Assembly (NCBI RefSeq): GCF_012849555.1
Contig: NZ_CP051685.1
Span: 3,596,001-3,660,000, forward strand
Source of the DNA: Massilia forsythiae
Lineage (GTDB): Bacteria; Pseudomonadota; Gammaproteobacteria; Burkholderiales; Burkholderiaceae_D
Length of the DNA: 64,000 nucleotides
Reading direction: 5' to 3'
Both the position numbers and the translations under genes were made by a program. Under the pieces are notes generated by a model, which ran no database searches, was not told the origin of the DNA, and was given only the letters and a program-made list of their open reading frames with translations. Shown in pieces: positions 42,189 to 50,592 of the stretch; positions within the stretch are counted from its first letter, which is position 1, and the number at the start of each line of letters is the position of its first letter.

Positions 42189-43400
42189 ATGAATTCCACA
42201 GCTCCTGCCAGTATCTTCGGCGCCATCGCCATGGCCCCGCGCGACCCCATCCTGGGCATTACCGAAGCCTTCAATGCGGATACCAACCCGGGCAAGATCA
42301 ACCTGGGCGTCGGTGTCTACTATGACGACAATGGCAAGGTGCCGCTGCTGGATTGCGTACGCAGGGCGGAGTCGGTGTTGATGGAACAGCCGGCACCGCG
42401 CACCTACCTGCCGATCGAAGGCCTGGGCGCGTATTACAAGGCTGTGCAAGAACTCGTATTTGGTGCCGACAGCCCGGTTATTCAAGAGAAGCGCGCGATC
42501 ACCGTGCAGGCCCTGGGCGGCACCGGCGCACTCAAGATCGGCGCCGACTTCCTCAAGCGCTTCGCGCCGGGTTCCGATGTCTACATCAGCGACCCGAGCT
42601 GGGAAAACCACCGCGCGCTGTTCGAAAGTGCCGGCTTCACCGTCAACAATTACACCTATTACGATCCGGCCACCCACGGCGTCGATTTCGACGGCATGCT
42701 GGCCGCCCTGCGCGCCATGCCGGAAGGCGCGATCGTGGTGCTGCACGCCTGCTGCCACAACCCGACCGGCGCCGACCTGACGGCCGACCAGTGGGGCCAG
42801 GTCATCGACGCCGTGCAGGAGGGCGGCCTGATCCCGTTCCTGGACATGGCCTACCAGGGCTTCGGTTCGGGTATCCTCGAAGACGGCGCGGTGGTGCGCC
42901 GCTTCGTCGAGGCCGGCGGCCCGCTGCTGGTATCGAACTCGTTCTCGAAGTCGTTCTCGCTGTACGGCGAGCGCGTCGGCGCCTTGTCCGTGGTGGCCTC
43001 GTCCAGCGAGGAAGCGGCGCGCCTGCTGTCGCAGCTGAAGCGCATCGTGCGCACCAACTACTCGAACCCGCCGACCCATGGCGGCAAGGTGGTGGCCACC
43101 GTGCTGTCGACTCCGGAACTGCGCCAGCTGTGGGAAGACGAACTGGCCGGCATGCGCGTGCGCATCAAGCAGATGCGCGAAGAACTGGTGCGCAAGCTGG
43201 CGGAAAAGGCGCCGGGCAAGGACTTCGCGTTCGTGCGCCAGCAGGTCGGCATGTTCTCGTACTCGGGCCTGACCAAGGAGCAGGTCGGCCAGCTGCGCGA
43301 CGAGTCGATCTACGCCGTGGACACCGGCCGCATCTGCGTGGCCGCGCTGAACTCGAAGAACATCGATCGCGTTGTTGACGCCATCGCAAAAGTTCTCTAA
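42189..43400 (+). CDS. tyrB: Aromatic amino acid aminotransferase (class I, TyrB/AspC-like)
   Basis: PLP-dependent aminotransferase of 403 residues for tyrosine/phenylalanine (and often aspartate). Class I features are GVGVYYDDNGKVPLL, the ALGGTGAL phosphate-site segment, HACCHNPTGAD, the Asp that contacts the PLP ring nitrogen in FLDMAYQGFG, and the Schiff-base lysine in SNSFSKSFSLYGERVG. The ATG at 42189 gives the family N-terminus; the 39-codon longer frame overlaps the uvrB promoter region. AspC cannot be excluded from sequence alone. Confidence 0.9.
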   Translation: MNSTAPASIFGAIAMAPRDPILGITEAFNADTNPGKINLGVGVYYDDNGKVPLLDCVRRAESVLMEQPAPRTYLPIEGLGAYYKAVQELVFGADSPVIQEKRAITVQALGGTGALKIGADFLKRFAPGSDVYISDPSWENHRALFESAGFTVNNYTYYDPATHGVDFDGMLAALRAMPEGAIVVLHACCHNPTGADLTADQWGQVIDAVQEGGLIPFLDMAYQGFGSGILEDGAVVRRFVEAGGPLLVSNSFSKSFSLYGERVGALSVVASSSEEAARLLSQLKRIVRTNYSNPPTHGGKVVATVLSTPELRQLWEDELAGMRVRIKQMREELVRKLAEKAPGKDFAFVRQQVGMFSYSGLTKEQVGQLRDESIYAVDTGRICVAALNSKNIDRVVDAIAKVL

Positions 43401-43410
43401 AATCCTGGCT

Positions 43411-43440
43411 CTTCCGATCGAGCGCTAGTTCAGTCGGAAG
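43411..43440 (+). terminator. Weak inverted repeat after tyrB
   Basis: CTTCCGA (43411-43417) and TCGGAAG (43434-43440) are complementary with a 16-nt loop, 10 bp after the tyrB stop. There is no T tract. It might instead be part of the tRNA-Asn 5' leader. Confidence 0.3.
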
Positions 43441-43455
43441 CGTTTGAGGTGCGAT

Positions 43456-43531
43456 TCCCTGATAGCTCAGTCGGTAGAGCGACGGACTGTTAATCCGCAG
43501 GTCCCTGGTTCGAGTCCAGGTCGGGGAGCCA
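43456..43531 (+). tRNA. tRNA-Asn (anticodon GTT), copy 1
   Basis: 76-nt cloverleaf with encoded CCA. The acceptor arm TCCCTGA pairs with TCGGGGA, the anticodon loop is CTGTTAA, and the T-loop is TTCGAGT. It is the first of four copies, which appear identical. It lies 55 bp after tyrB with no strong promoter of its own visible, so it may be read from tyrB. Confidence 0.97.
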
Positions 43532-43613
43532 GAATTCACGCCTTCGGCGGCAGGCACACCAAGCGCGACGCGCTGTGCAGGTTGTCGGAGGCTGTTATAA
43601 TTGCAACATCTTT

Positions 43614-43689
43614 TCCCTGATAGCTCAGTCGGTAGAGCGACGGACTGTTAATCCGCAGGTCCCTGGTTCGAGTCCAGGTCGGGGAGCCA
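43614..43689 (+). tRNA. tRNA-Asn (anticodon GTT), copy 2
   Basis: Same 76-nt sequence as copy 1, 82 bp downstream of it. TATAAT at 43596-43601 lies 12 bp upstream of the mature 5' end, fitting an own -10 box. A strong hairpin terminator follows at 43706-43741. Confidence 0.98.
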
Positions 43690-43705
43690 GAATTGAGCAG
43701 CAAGC

Positions 43706-43741
43706 AAAAAAGGGGTGTCGAGCGATCGGCGCCCCTTTTTT
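43706..43741 (+). terminator. Terminator after tRNA-Asn copy 2
   Basis: AAAAAAGGGG and CCCCTTTTTT form a stem closed by a GC-rich loop, ending in a T6 run. Confidence 0.88.
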
Positions 43742-43757
43742 GTCATGGATGTCGATC

Positions 43758-43927
43758 GCAGAGTAGGGTGGACGTGGCCGGCGAGGCGGCTTGGCCGTCC
43801 ACGCGGTGATCGCCGGCGCCCGCGTGACCGCACCCGAGCACGACGGCGGTTTTCGGATGTGTTTTGAACGCGTGGACGGCGCACGGGAAGTCATGATGCA
43901 AGCGCCAAGGTGTAGCCGTCCACCCTA
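43758..43927. repeat. Family 2 repeats, two copies next to purT
   Basis: GTAGGGTGGACGTGG (about 43763-43777) pairs with GGCCGTCCACGCGG (about 43792-43805). A second set, GAACGCGTGGACGG (about 43866-43879) and CCGTCCACCCTACGC (about 43917-43931), follows and ends at the 3' end of purT. Same arms as at 27.75 and 34.45 kb. Confidence 0.65.
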
Positions 43928-45142
43928 CGCGGATACCGGTTTCACCTTCGACGCGGCTTCCAGGGCGCGGGCACGCGCCGTATCCACGTCGCCGGCCGTC
44001 GCCAGCGCCACCCCCATGCGCCGGCGCGCGAACGATTCCGGCTTGCCGAACAGGCGGATGTCCGATTCCGGCACGCGCAGCGCCTCGGCCACGCCCTCGA
44101 AGGCGATGCCGGCCTGGTCCAGCTGGCCGTAGATCACCGCCGAGGCGCCCGGCGCGCGCAGCGCCACGTTTACCGGCAGGCCGAGGATGGCTTTCGCATG
44201 CAGTTCGAACTCGCTCTGCACCTGGGTCGCCATGGTCACCATGCCGGTGTCGTGCGGGCGCGGGCTGACTTCCGAGAACCACACCATGTCGCCCTTGACG
44301 AACAGTTCGACACCGAACACGCCCCGGCCGCCCAGGTTGGCGGTGACCTTTTGCGCGATTTCCTTGGCGTTGGCCAGCGCGCCCGCCGTCATCGGCTGCG
44401 GCTGCCAGGATTCGACGTAGTCGCCCTGCACCTGCTTGTGGCCGATCGGCGCGCAGAACTGCGTTTCCACCTGGCCGCCGGCGCCGGTGGCGCGCACGGT
44501 CAAGAGCGTGATCTCGTAGTCGAAGTCGATGAAGCCCTCGACGATCACGCGCCCGGCATCGACGCGCCCGCCGGCCGCGGCGTGGTGCCAGGCGGCTTCG
44601 ACGTCGCCGGCACCGTCCAGCTTCGATTGCCCCTTGCCGGACGAGGACATCACTGGTTTCACCACGCACGGAAAGCCGATCTCGGCGCAGGCCTGCCTCA
44701 GTTCCTCCAGGCTGCTGGCGAAGCGGTAGGGCGAGGTCGCCAGGCCGAGTTCCTCGGCGGCCAGGCGGCGGATGCCTTCGCGGTTCATCGTGAGCAGCGC
44801 CGCACGCGCGGTCGGGATGCAGGTGATGGCGCCGGCGTCTTCCAGCTCGGCCAGTTTGGCGGTGGCGATCGCCTCGATCTCGGGCACCACCAGGTGCGGG
44901 CGCTCGCGCTCGATCAGTGCGGCCAGGGCGTCGCCGTCCGTCATGTCGATTACGTGGGCGCGGTGCGCCACCTGGTGGCCGGGCGCGTCCGGGTAGCGGT
45001 CGACCGCGATCACTTCGATGCCGAGGCGCTGCAGCGAGATGATGACTTCCTTGCCGAGTTCGCCGGAGCCGAGCAGCATGACGCGCGTGGCGGACGGGGA
45101 GAGCGGAGTACCGATGTTGCCGGGAGTGCGGGGTATGTTCAT
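43925..45142 (-). CDS. purT: Formate-dependent phosphoribosylglycinamide formyltransferase PurT
   Basis: ATP-grasp enzyme that makes formyl-GAR from formate and ATP in purine synthesis, an alternative to PurN. It has 405 residues. The N-terminal pre-ATP-grasp fold has [21 protein letters not shown]. The ATP-grasp region has [17 protein letters not shown] (ATP-binding lysine and glycine-rich loop) and later [29 protein letters not shown]. The C-terminus ends in [12 protein letters not shown]. It is single and opposite in strand to the tRNA genes on both sides. Confidence 0.97.
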   Translation of the reverse strand: MNIPRTPGNIGTPLSPSATRVMLLGSGELGKEVIISLQRLGIEVIAVDRYPDAPGHQVAHRAHVIDMTDGDALAALIERERPHLVVPEIEAIATAKLAELEDAGAITCIPTARAALLTMNREGIRRLAAEELGLATSPYRFASSLEELRQACAEIGFPCVVKPVMSSSGKGQSKLDGAGDVEAAWHHAAAGGRVDAGRVIVEGFIDFDYEITLLTVRATGAGGQVETQFCAPIGHKQVQGDYVESWQPQPMTAGALANAKEIAQKVTANLGGRGVFGVELFVKGDMVWFSEVSPRPHDTGMVTMATQVQSEFELHAKAILGLPVNVALRAPGASAVIYGQLDQAGIAFEGVAEALRVPESDIRLFGKPESFARRRMGVALATAGDVDTARARALEAASKVKPVSA

Positions 45143-45239
45143 GGAAGGAAGAGGGTTGTGCTGGGAAAGTGGCGACTATAGCAAACGGCGGCGCGCCTGT
45201 CCGAAGCGCCCCCGCGGCCGCACGATTGCAAAAAAGGTC

Positions 45240-45267
45240 TTGCCGGAATGGCGCTGGCGGTTATAAT
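45240..45267 (+). promoter_or_regulatory. Promoter of tRNA-Asn copy 3
   Basis: TTGCCG (45240-45245) and TATAAT (45262-45267) with a 16-bp spacer. The -10 box is 11 bp upstream of the mature tRNA, which leaves room for a very short 5' leader. Confidence 0.7.
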
Positions 45268-45278
45268 GCGGCCTCAAT

Positions 45279-45354
45279 TCCCTGATAGCTCAGTCGGTAG
45301 AGCGACGGACTGTTAATCCGCAGGTCCCTGGTTCGAGTCCAGGTCGGGGAGCCA
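45279..45354 (+). tRNA. tRNA-Asn (anticodon GTT), copy 3
   Basis: Same 76-nt sequence as the other copies with encoded CCA. Its 3' trailer and terminator are the same as those of copy 4, unlike copies 1 and 2, which shows that copies 3 and 4 arose from one larger duplicated unit. Confidence 0.98.
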
Positions 45355-45372
45355 GAATACAAGCAGTATCCG

Positions 45373-45402
45373 AAAGCCCGCTTCGAACGAAGCGGGCTTT
45401 TT
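45373..45402 (+). terminator. Terminator after tRNA-Asn copy 3
   Basis: AAAGCCCGCTTCG pairs with CGAAGCGGGCTTT (13 bp, AA loop) and runs into T residues. Confidence 0.92.
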
Positions 45403-45453
45403 CGTTTGCGCCGACGTTGTGCTTTCGTTACTTCACCCGATTTCGCGAGTCCC

Positions 45454-46581
45454 ATGCCGATGGCTTTTACCTCGACCACCAGCGCCGCCAGCCTTCTGCT
45501 CGAACGCGACGCGCGCCGCATCGCCCGCCATGCCGCCGCTGCCGAGCGCGCCGGCTGGCTGCATCCGGCCCAGCGGGCGCTGCTCCACCGGCGCGGCTGG
45601 CTGCGCATGCTGGCGCCGCGCGCACTGGGCGGCGCCGAGATGGCGCTGCCGGACGTGGTGCGCCTGGAAGAAGCGCTCGCGCGCGTGGACGGCAGCATGG
45701 GCTGGACCGTGACCCTGTGCGCCGGCGCCGGCTGGTTCGCCGGCTTCCTGCCGCCCGCGCTGGCGCGCCGGGTACTGGCCACGCCGCGGGTGTGCCTGGC
45801 CGGCAGCGGCGCGCCCACCGGCATTGCCGAGCGCGAAGGCGACGGCTGGCGCATCGACGGCCACTGGGACTATGCCAGCGGCGCGCCGATGGCGACCCAT
45901 TTCACCTTCAACGCCATCCTGCGCGAGGGCGGCCGGCCGCTGCCGGACGACGCCGGCCAGCCGCGTGTCCAGGCCTTCGTGGTGCCGGCCGCACTGGTGG
46001 AGGTGCAGCCGAACTGGAACACGATCGGCCTGCGCGCCACCGCCTCGCACGGCTACCGCGTGCGCGACCGCTGGATCGGCGCCGGGCACGGCTTCGAGAT
46101 CGATCCGGCCAGGGCGCGCGAGCAAGGCCCCTTGTACCGCTTTCCCTTCCTGGCCTTCGCCTTCGTCACGCTGGCGGCCAACGTGGCCGGCATGGGCGCG
46201 CATTTCCTCGAACTGGCGGGCGAGTGCATCGGCCGGCGCCGGCACCGCTTCGGCGTGCCGGGCGAGATGCTGGCTGCCGTGCCGGCGGTGCGCGCCGCGC
46301 TCGAGCTGGCCAGCGCCGGCCTGGCCACGGCGCGCGCGCGCCTCTACGCGGCGCTCGACGCCGCCTGGGCGCGCGTGCTGGTGGACGGCCATGTCGATGC
46401 CGCCACCGCGGACGGCCTGCAGGCGCTGTCGATGGATTGGGTGAGCGCGGCGCGGCGGGCGGTGGACAGCTTGACGCCGTACTGCGGCTTGCAGGCGATG
46501 CGCGCCGACAGCGAGATCAACCGCGTGTGGCGCGATTTTCACACGGCGTCCCAGCATGCGCTGCTGGCGCCGCTGAGTTGA
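45454..46581 (+). CDS. Acyl-CoA dehydrogenase-like flavoprotein
   Basis: A 375-residue protein with the acyl-CoA dehydrogenase fold: N-terminal helical domain (RRGWLRMLAPRALGGAEMALPDVVRLEEALARVDGSMGWTV), central beta domain (SGAPTGIAEREGDGWRIDGHWDYASGAP), and a C-terminal helical domain. The central GWRIDGHWDYASG pattern and W.T.G.RAT motif (PNWNTIGLRATASHGYRV) resemble the type-2 branch, which includes flavin monooxygenases of the HpaB-like/DszC type. The catalytic Glu of true dehydrogenases is not evident, so a two-component monooxygenase or an orphan dehydrogenase are both possible. The ATG at 45454 is chosen (45460 is an alternative); a longer frame would run into the terminator. Confidence 0.72.
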   Translation: MPMAFTSTTSAASLLLERDARRIARHAAAAERAGWLHPAQRALLHRRGWLRMLAPRALGGAEMALPDVVRLEEALARVDGSMGWTVTLCAGAGWFAGFLPPALARRVLATPRVCLAGSGAPTGIAEREGDGWRIDGHWDYASGAPMATHFTFNAILREGGRPLPDDAGQPRVQAFVVPAALVEVQPNWNTIGLRATASHGYRVRDRWIGAGHGFEIDPARAREQGPLYRFPFLAFAFVTLAANVAGMGAHFLELAGECIGRRRHRFGVPGEMLAAVPAVRAALELASAGLATARARLYAALDAAWARVLVDGHVDAATADGLQALSMDWVSAARRAVDSLTPYCGLQAMRADSEINRVWRDFHTASQHALLAPLS

Positions 46582-46625
46582 CACTATTCACTCCAAAGAA
46601 TCGTTCACTGATTTTCATGCAACAC

Positions 46626-46654
46626 TGGTCAAGTCGATACCCAGCCGTTATAAT
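46626..46654 (+). promoter_or_regulatory. Promoter of tRNA-Asn copy 4
   Basis: TGGTCA (46626-46631) and TATAAT (46649-46654) with a 17-bp spacer; 11 bp separate the -10 box from the mature 5' end, matching copy 3. Confidence 0.65.
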
Positions 46655-46665
46655 TCGGTCTCGAT

Positions 46666-46741
46666 TCCCTGATAGCTCAGTCGGTAGAGCGACGGACTGT
46701 TAATCCGCAGGTCCCTGGTTCGAGTCCAGGTCGGGGAGCCA
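46666..46741 (+). tRNA. tRNA-Asn (anticodon GTT), copy 4
   Basis: Same 76-nt sequence with encoded CCA. Trailer and terminator downstream are the same as copy 3. It lies between the acyl-CoA-dehydrogenase-like gene and the DHA2 transporter. Confidence 0.98.
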
Positions 46742-46759
46742 GAATACAAGCAGTATCCG

Positions 46760-46789
46760 AAAGCCCGCTTCGAACGAAGCGGGCTTTTT
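46760..46789 (+). terminator. Terminator after tRNA-Asn copy 4
   Basis: Same 13-bp stem and loop as the terminator of copy 3. Confidence 0.92.
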
Positions 46790-46878
46790 CGTTTGCGCTG
46801 CTTTTTCTTTTTTCTTTCCTGTCTGTATCCATAACGCTGGCCTTTTGCGCGGCGTCAGCAAAGCTTGGCCGGCCTTTC

Positions 46879-46884
46879 TATAAT
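46879..46884 (+). promoter_or_regulatory. Candidate -10 box of the DHA2 transporter gene
   Basis: A perfect TATAAT 25 bp before the ATG at 46910. No convincing -35 is seen at 16-18 bp. If real, transcription starts after the ATG at 46883, which supports the later start codon. Confidence 0.5.
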
Positions 46885-46909
46885 GGACCATTTGCCGCCA
46901 GGGACCAGC

Positions 46910-48337
46910 ATGGAACAGCCAGTCGATACAAGCACCGCCCAGCCGGCGCAACCGCTTCCGCAAGCGCCGTCCGCAGTCTTGCAGGACGGTCTCCCGCCCG
47001 GCCCGCGCGGCTGGGCCATCCTGTCGCTGGCGATCGGCGTCGGCATGTCGTCGCTCGACACCGCCATCGCCAACACGGCGCTGCCGGCCATGGCGGCGCA
47101 GCTGCACGCGGCGCCGGCCGATTCGGTGTGGATCGTCAACGCCTACCAGCTGGCGATGGTGGCGACCCTGCTGCCGATCGCGGCGCTGGCCGAGACCGTC
47201 GGCTACCGGCGCGTGTACGTGGCCGGCATGGCGCTGTTCACGCTGGCCTCGCTGGCGTGCGCGCTGGCCTGGTCGCTGCCGGCGCTGATCGTGGCGCGCC
47301 TGTTCCAGGGCCTGGGCGCCAGCGCCATCATGGGCGTCAACACGGCGCTGCTGCGCGTCGTCTACCCGGCCAAGCTGCACGGGCGCGGCTTCGGCAACAA
47401 TGCGCTGGTGGTGGCGGTCGGGTTCGCGGTCGGCCCCAGCCTGGCCTCGCTGATCCTGGCGGCGTCGTCGTGGGAATGGCTGTTCGGCATCAACGTCCTG
47501 CCCGGCATCGTCGCCTTCTTCCTGGCGCGCAAGGCCTTGCCGGAATCGCCGCGCGCCAGCCACCGCTTCGACCGCCTGGCCGGCCTGTACTGCGTGATCG
47601 CCTTCGGCATGGCGGTGCTGGCACTGGGCGACGGCGCGCACCGGGTCGACTACCACAAGCTGCTGCCGGAAGCGCTGGTGGCCTGCGTGTTCTTCCTGCT
47701 GCTGCTGCACCGCCAGCGCCGGCACCCGGCGCCGCTGCTGCCGGTCGACCTGCTGCGCCGCCCGATGTTCGCGCTGTCCACCCTCACCGCCGTATGCACC
47801 TTCGCCGCCCAGGCGCTCGCCTTTGTCGCGCTGCCGTTCTATTTCGAGAGCGCGCTGGGCCGCTCGCCGATCGAGACCGGCTTCCTGATGACGCCGTGGC
47901 CGGTGCTGGTCGGGGTGATGGCGCCGCTGGCGGGGCGCCTGAGCGACCGTTATTCGCCCGGCCTGCTGGGCGGCATCGGCCTGTTGATCCTGTCGGCCGG
48001 CCTGCTGGCGCTGCTGCGCATGCCGGCGGCGCCGTCGGCGCTCGACATCGGCTGGCGCATGGCGGTGTGCGGCATCGGCTTCGGCTTCTTCCAGGCGCCC
48101 AACATGAAGGCGATCATGGGCAGCGCGCCGGCCGCGCGCAGCGGCAGCGCCAGCGGCATCGTCGCCACCGCGCGCCTGACCGGGCAGGCCACCGGCGCCG
48201 CGCTGGTGGCGTTCTGCCTGACCATCTCGACGCTGCAGGGCAGCTGGTACGCGCTCGGCCTGGCCGCCGCCTTCGCCTTTGCCGCCAGCGTGGCCAGCTT
48301 CTCGCGCCTGGCGGTGGCGCCCGGCGCCGGCCTTTAA
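46910..48337 (+). CDS. DHA2-type MFS drug/metabolite exporter
   Basis: A 475-residue major facilitator with about 14 hydrophobic segments, as in the EmrB/QacA branch. N-terminal signature: GVGMSSLDTAIANTALPAMAAQL (motif D1-like, with Asp in helix 1) and VWIVNAYQLAMVATLLPIAALAETVGYRRVYVAG (motif A). Motif C-like VGFAVGPSLASLILAASSWEWLFGINV occurs in helix 5. The ATG at 46910 follows AGGGA. No membrane-fusion partner is adjacent, so it probably works alone in the inner membrane. Substrate unknown. Confidence 0.9.
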   Translation: MEQPVDTSTAQPAQPLPQAPSAVLQDGLPPGPRGWAILSLAIGVGMSSLDTAIANTALPAMAAQLHAAPADSVWIVNAYQLAMVATLLPIAALAETVGYRRVYVAGMALFTLASLACALAWSLPALIVARLFQGLGASAIMGVNTALLRVVYPAKLHGRGFGNNALVVAVGFAVGPSLASLILAASSWEWLFGINVLPGIVAFFLARKALPESPRASHRFDRLAGLYCVIAFGMAVLALGDGAHRVDYHKLLPEALVACVFFLLLLHRQRRHPAPLLPVDLLRRPMFALSTLTAVCTFAAQALAFVALPFYFESALGRSPIETGFLMTPWPVLVGVMAPLAGRLSDRYSPGLLGGIGLLILSAGLLALLRMPAAPSALDIGWRMAVCGIGFGFFQAPNMKAIMGSAPAARSGSASGIVATARLTGQATGAALVAFCLTISTLQGSWYALGLAAAFAFAASVASFSRLAVAPGAGL

Positions 48338-48409
48338 ACCCGGCCCATCGCCTCCACATGGGATGCGTGCGGCGCCGTCGGGGCGGCGCCATTCATCTGC
48401 GAGGCGCAC

Positions 48410-48700
48410 GTGACTGACCCACTGTGTCCCCTGTGCGGAAGGCCGCTGGGGACGATCAACATCGATCGGCACCACCTGATTCCGAAGTCCTTGAAAGGCA
48501 AGGAGCAGTTCCCGATTCACAAGATCTGCCACCGCAAGATCCACGCGACCTTTTCGGAAAAGGAGCTGCTGCGCTCTTATCACACCTGGGGCGCGCTCCA
48601 GGCCGATGCCGACATCGGTTCCTTCATCGGCTGGGTCGCGAACAAGCCGCCCGAGTTCTACACGCGCACCTTCACGTCCAACAAGAAGAAGCAGCGCTAG
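48410..48700 (+). CDS. Small HNH endonuclease-like protein
   Basis: A 96-residue protein starting at GTG. CPLCGR (residues 6-11) forms a zinc knuckle half. IDRHHLIPKSLKGKEQ and HKICHRKIHATF form the beta-beta-alpha-metal HNH core (the HH pair, then a CHRKIH ending). It has no partner domain. Free-standing HNH proteins of this size range from DNA-nicking enzymes to phage or restriction-like remnants, and I cannot decide between these. It stands alone 72 bp after the transporter. Confidence 0.75.
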   Translation: MTDPLCPLCGRPLGTINIDRHHLIPKSLKGKEQFPIHKICHRKIHATFSEKELLRSYHTWGALQADADIGSFIGWVANKPPEFYTRTFTSNKKKQR

Positions 48701-48803
48701 CATGCCTTCAGTGGCCATGAGCAATAAGCCACCCCGACTCAGGCTGGATATTTCGTGAAATGTTCATGAATACGCTGTTTTCAGCGTGTATTTACCCTTT
48801 TAT

Positions 48804-48833
48804 TTGACACATTTTTTACATTTCGGTTCCTAT
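48804..48833 (+). promoter_or_regulatory. Candidate promoter of the REC-kinase-REC gene
   Basis: A perfect TTGACA (48804-48809) with TCCTAT (48828-48833) after an 18-bp spacer, in AT-rich intergenic DNA about 95 bp before the ATG. The rest of the 224-bp gap shows no gene. Confidence 0.55.
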
Positions 48834-48924
48834 CATTGCGTTATGGCTCAGCCGCTTGAGGTAAAATCAGCGCTTACGAATTTGCAATTTAGAGACATCT
48901 CATGTTGCTGACTGCATCGACCTG

Positions 48925-50529
48925 ATGAGCCAATACGAACCCAACCCCTGTTCCGTTCTGCTCATCGACGACGAACCATTTGCTGAAGACATCATTTCCC
49001 ATGGTTTGAAGGGATGTGCCGCGCATACCCTGCGCTATGCCAACCGGGCCGAGCTGGCGGTGGAGCTGGCCAGGGAAGTGGCGGCGACGGTGGTGCTGGT
49101 CGACCTGCGCATGCCGGGCGTGGATGGGTTCGAGGTAACGCGCCGCCTGCGCGCCGAACGCGATACGGAAAACGTGCCGGTGATCCTGCTGTCCTCCGAA
49201 GAGGATCCCGACATCAAGGCCATGGCCTTCGCGGCCGGCGCCAACGATTACCTGGTCAAGTGGCCCGACCCGCGCGAACTGGTGGCGCGCGTGCGCTACC
49301 ACAGCGATGCCTTCGGCGCGCGGCGCCAGCGCGACGCCGCCTTCGTCTCGCTGCGCCTGAGCCAGGAACAGCTGGCGGCCAGCCAGTCGGCCCTGTACCA
49401 GGCGCAGAAGATGGAAGCGATCGGCCAGCTGACCGGCGGGGTGGCGCACGACTTCAACAACGTGCTGCAGATCATCGGCGGCAACCTGCAGCTGCTCAAG
49501 CTGGTCGGCAACCTGAACGACGCCGGCCGCACCCGCGTCGACATGGCGCTGTCCGGGGTCGAGCGCGGCGCCAAGCTGTCCTCGCACCTGCTGGCCTTCG
49601 CCCGCCGCCAGCCGCTGCAGGCGGTGGTGACCCATCCCGGCCACCTGCTGCGCGAGATGGACGACATGATGCGCCGCCTGCTCGGCCCGAACGCCAGCGT
49701 GGTCACCGACATCGCCGATGGACTGGGCAGCGCGCTGGTCGATCCGAACCAGTTGAACAACGTCCTGCTGAACCTGGCGATCAATGCGCGCGACGCCATG
49801 GGCGGCAGCGGCACGCTGACCATCCGCGCCGCCAACGTCGAGCCCGACACGCCGGTGCCGGCGACGCTGGCGCCGGGCCGCTACATCGCGATCGAAGTGC
49901 TGGACACCGGCAAGGGCATGCCGCCGGACGTGCTGGAGCGCGCCTTCGAACCCTTCTTCACCACCAAGCCGCTGGGGCAGGGCACCGGGCTCGGCCTGTC
50001 GATGGCCTATGGCTTCGTCAAGCAGTCGGGCGGCGACATCGTCCTGGCCAGCGAGATCGGCCGCGGCACCAGCGTGCGCATCTTCCTGCCGCGCGTCGAT
50101 GCCGAGCCGGTGCGCCAGCGCAACAGCGCCGCCGCCCCGCTGCAGGGCGGCGCGGAGACGATCCTGGTGGTCGAGGACGAGGATGCGGTGCGCGATACCA
50201 CCTGCGGCATCCTGTCGGCGCTCGGCTACCGCGTGCTGCAGGCGGCGGACGCCGCCGCCGCCCTGGCGATCATCGACGACGGGCAGGCGATCGACCTGGT
50301 GTTCACCGACGTCATCATGCCCGGCCCGGTCAGCAGCCTGCAGCTGGGCGAAGCGGTGCGCGCGAAGCTGCCGCGGGCGCAGGTCCTGTATACCTCGGGG
50401 TATGCGGAAGGGGTGTTGACGCACGAGGGCAAGCTGGACGCGGCGGTGGACCTGCTGCAGAAACCCTACCATCCGGACGCGCTCAGCGCCCGTATCCGCC
50501 ACTTGCTGCGGCGGGGCCGGCAAGGCTGA
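48925..50529 (+). CDS. REC-histidine kinase-REC hybrid signalling protein
   Basis: A 534-residue soluble protein. An N-terminal receiver (about 10-128) has LLIDDEP, phospho-Asp60 in VVLVDLRMPG and Lys in NDYLVK. A HisKA region has IGQLTGGVAHDFNNVLQIIGG (phospho-His in AHDFNN), and HATPase has LLNLAINARDAMGG and DTGKGMPP, GTGLGLSM. A second receiver (about 413-530) has ILVVEDEDAVRDTT, VFTDVIMPG and KPYHP. The input is a receiver, so this kinase is itself switched by phosphorylation. It lies close to, but convergent with, the phytochrome operon. A seven-codon frame (48902-48925) overlaps its start by one base. Confidence 0.92.
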   Translation: MSQYEPNPCSVLLIDDEPFAEDIISHGLKGCAAHTLRYANRAELAVELAREVAATVVLVDLRMPGVDGFEVTRRLRAERDTENVPVILLSSEEDPDIKAMAFAAGANDYLVKWPDPRELVARVRYHSDAFGARRQRDAAFVSLRLSQEQLAASQSALYQAQKMEAIGQLTGGVAHDFNNVLQIIGGNLQLLKLVGNLNDAGRTRVDMALSGVERGAKLSSHLLAFARRQPLQAVVTHPGHLLREMDDMMRRLLGPNASVVTDIADGLGSALVDPNQLNNVLLNLAINARDAMGGSGTLTIRAANVEPDTPVPATLAPGRYIAIEVLDTGKGMPPDVLERAFEPFFTTKPLGQGTGLGLSMAYGFVKQSGGDIVLASEIGRGTSVRIFLPRVDAEPVRQRNSAAAPLQGGAETILVVEDEDAVRDTTCGILSALGYRVLQAADAAAALAIIDDGQAIDLVFTDVIMPGPVSSLQLGEAVRAKLPRAQVLYTSGYAEGVLTHEGKLDAAVDLLQKPYHPDALSARIRHLLRRGRQG

Positions 50530-50592
50530 GCGCCGTGCGGCGCCCGCCTGCCGTGGTTTGCCGGACGGGGCGCATGCCCGCCGGCGCCGCCA

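Noticed and set aside
43416..43455. Possible degenerate tRNA before tRNA-Asn copy 1 (GCGCTAGTTCAGTCGG)
   Set aside because: Only a D-arm-like stretch is present; no anticodon or T arm can be folded before the intact tRNA begins.
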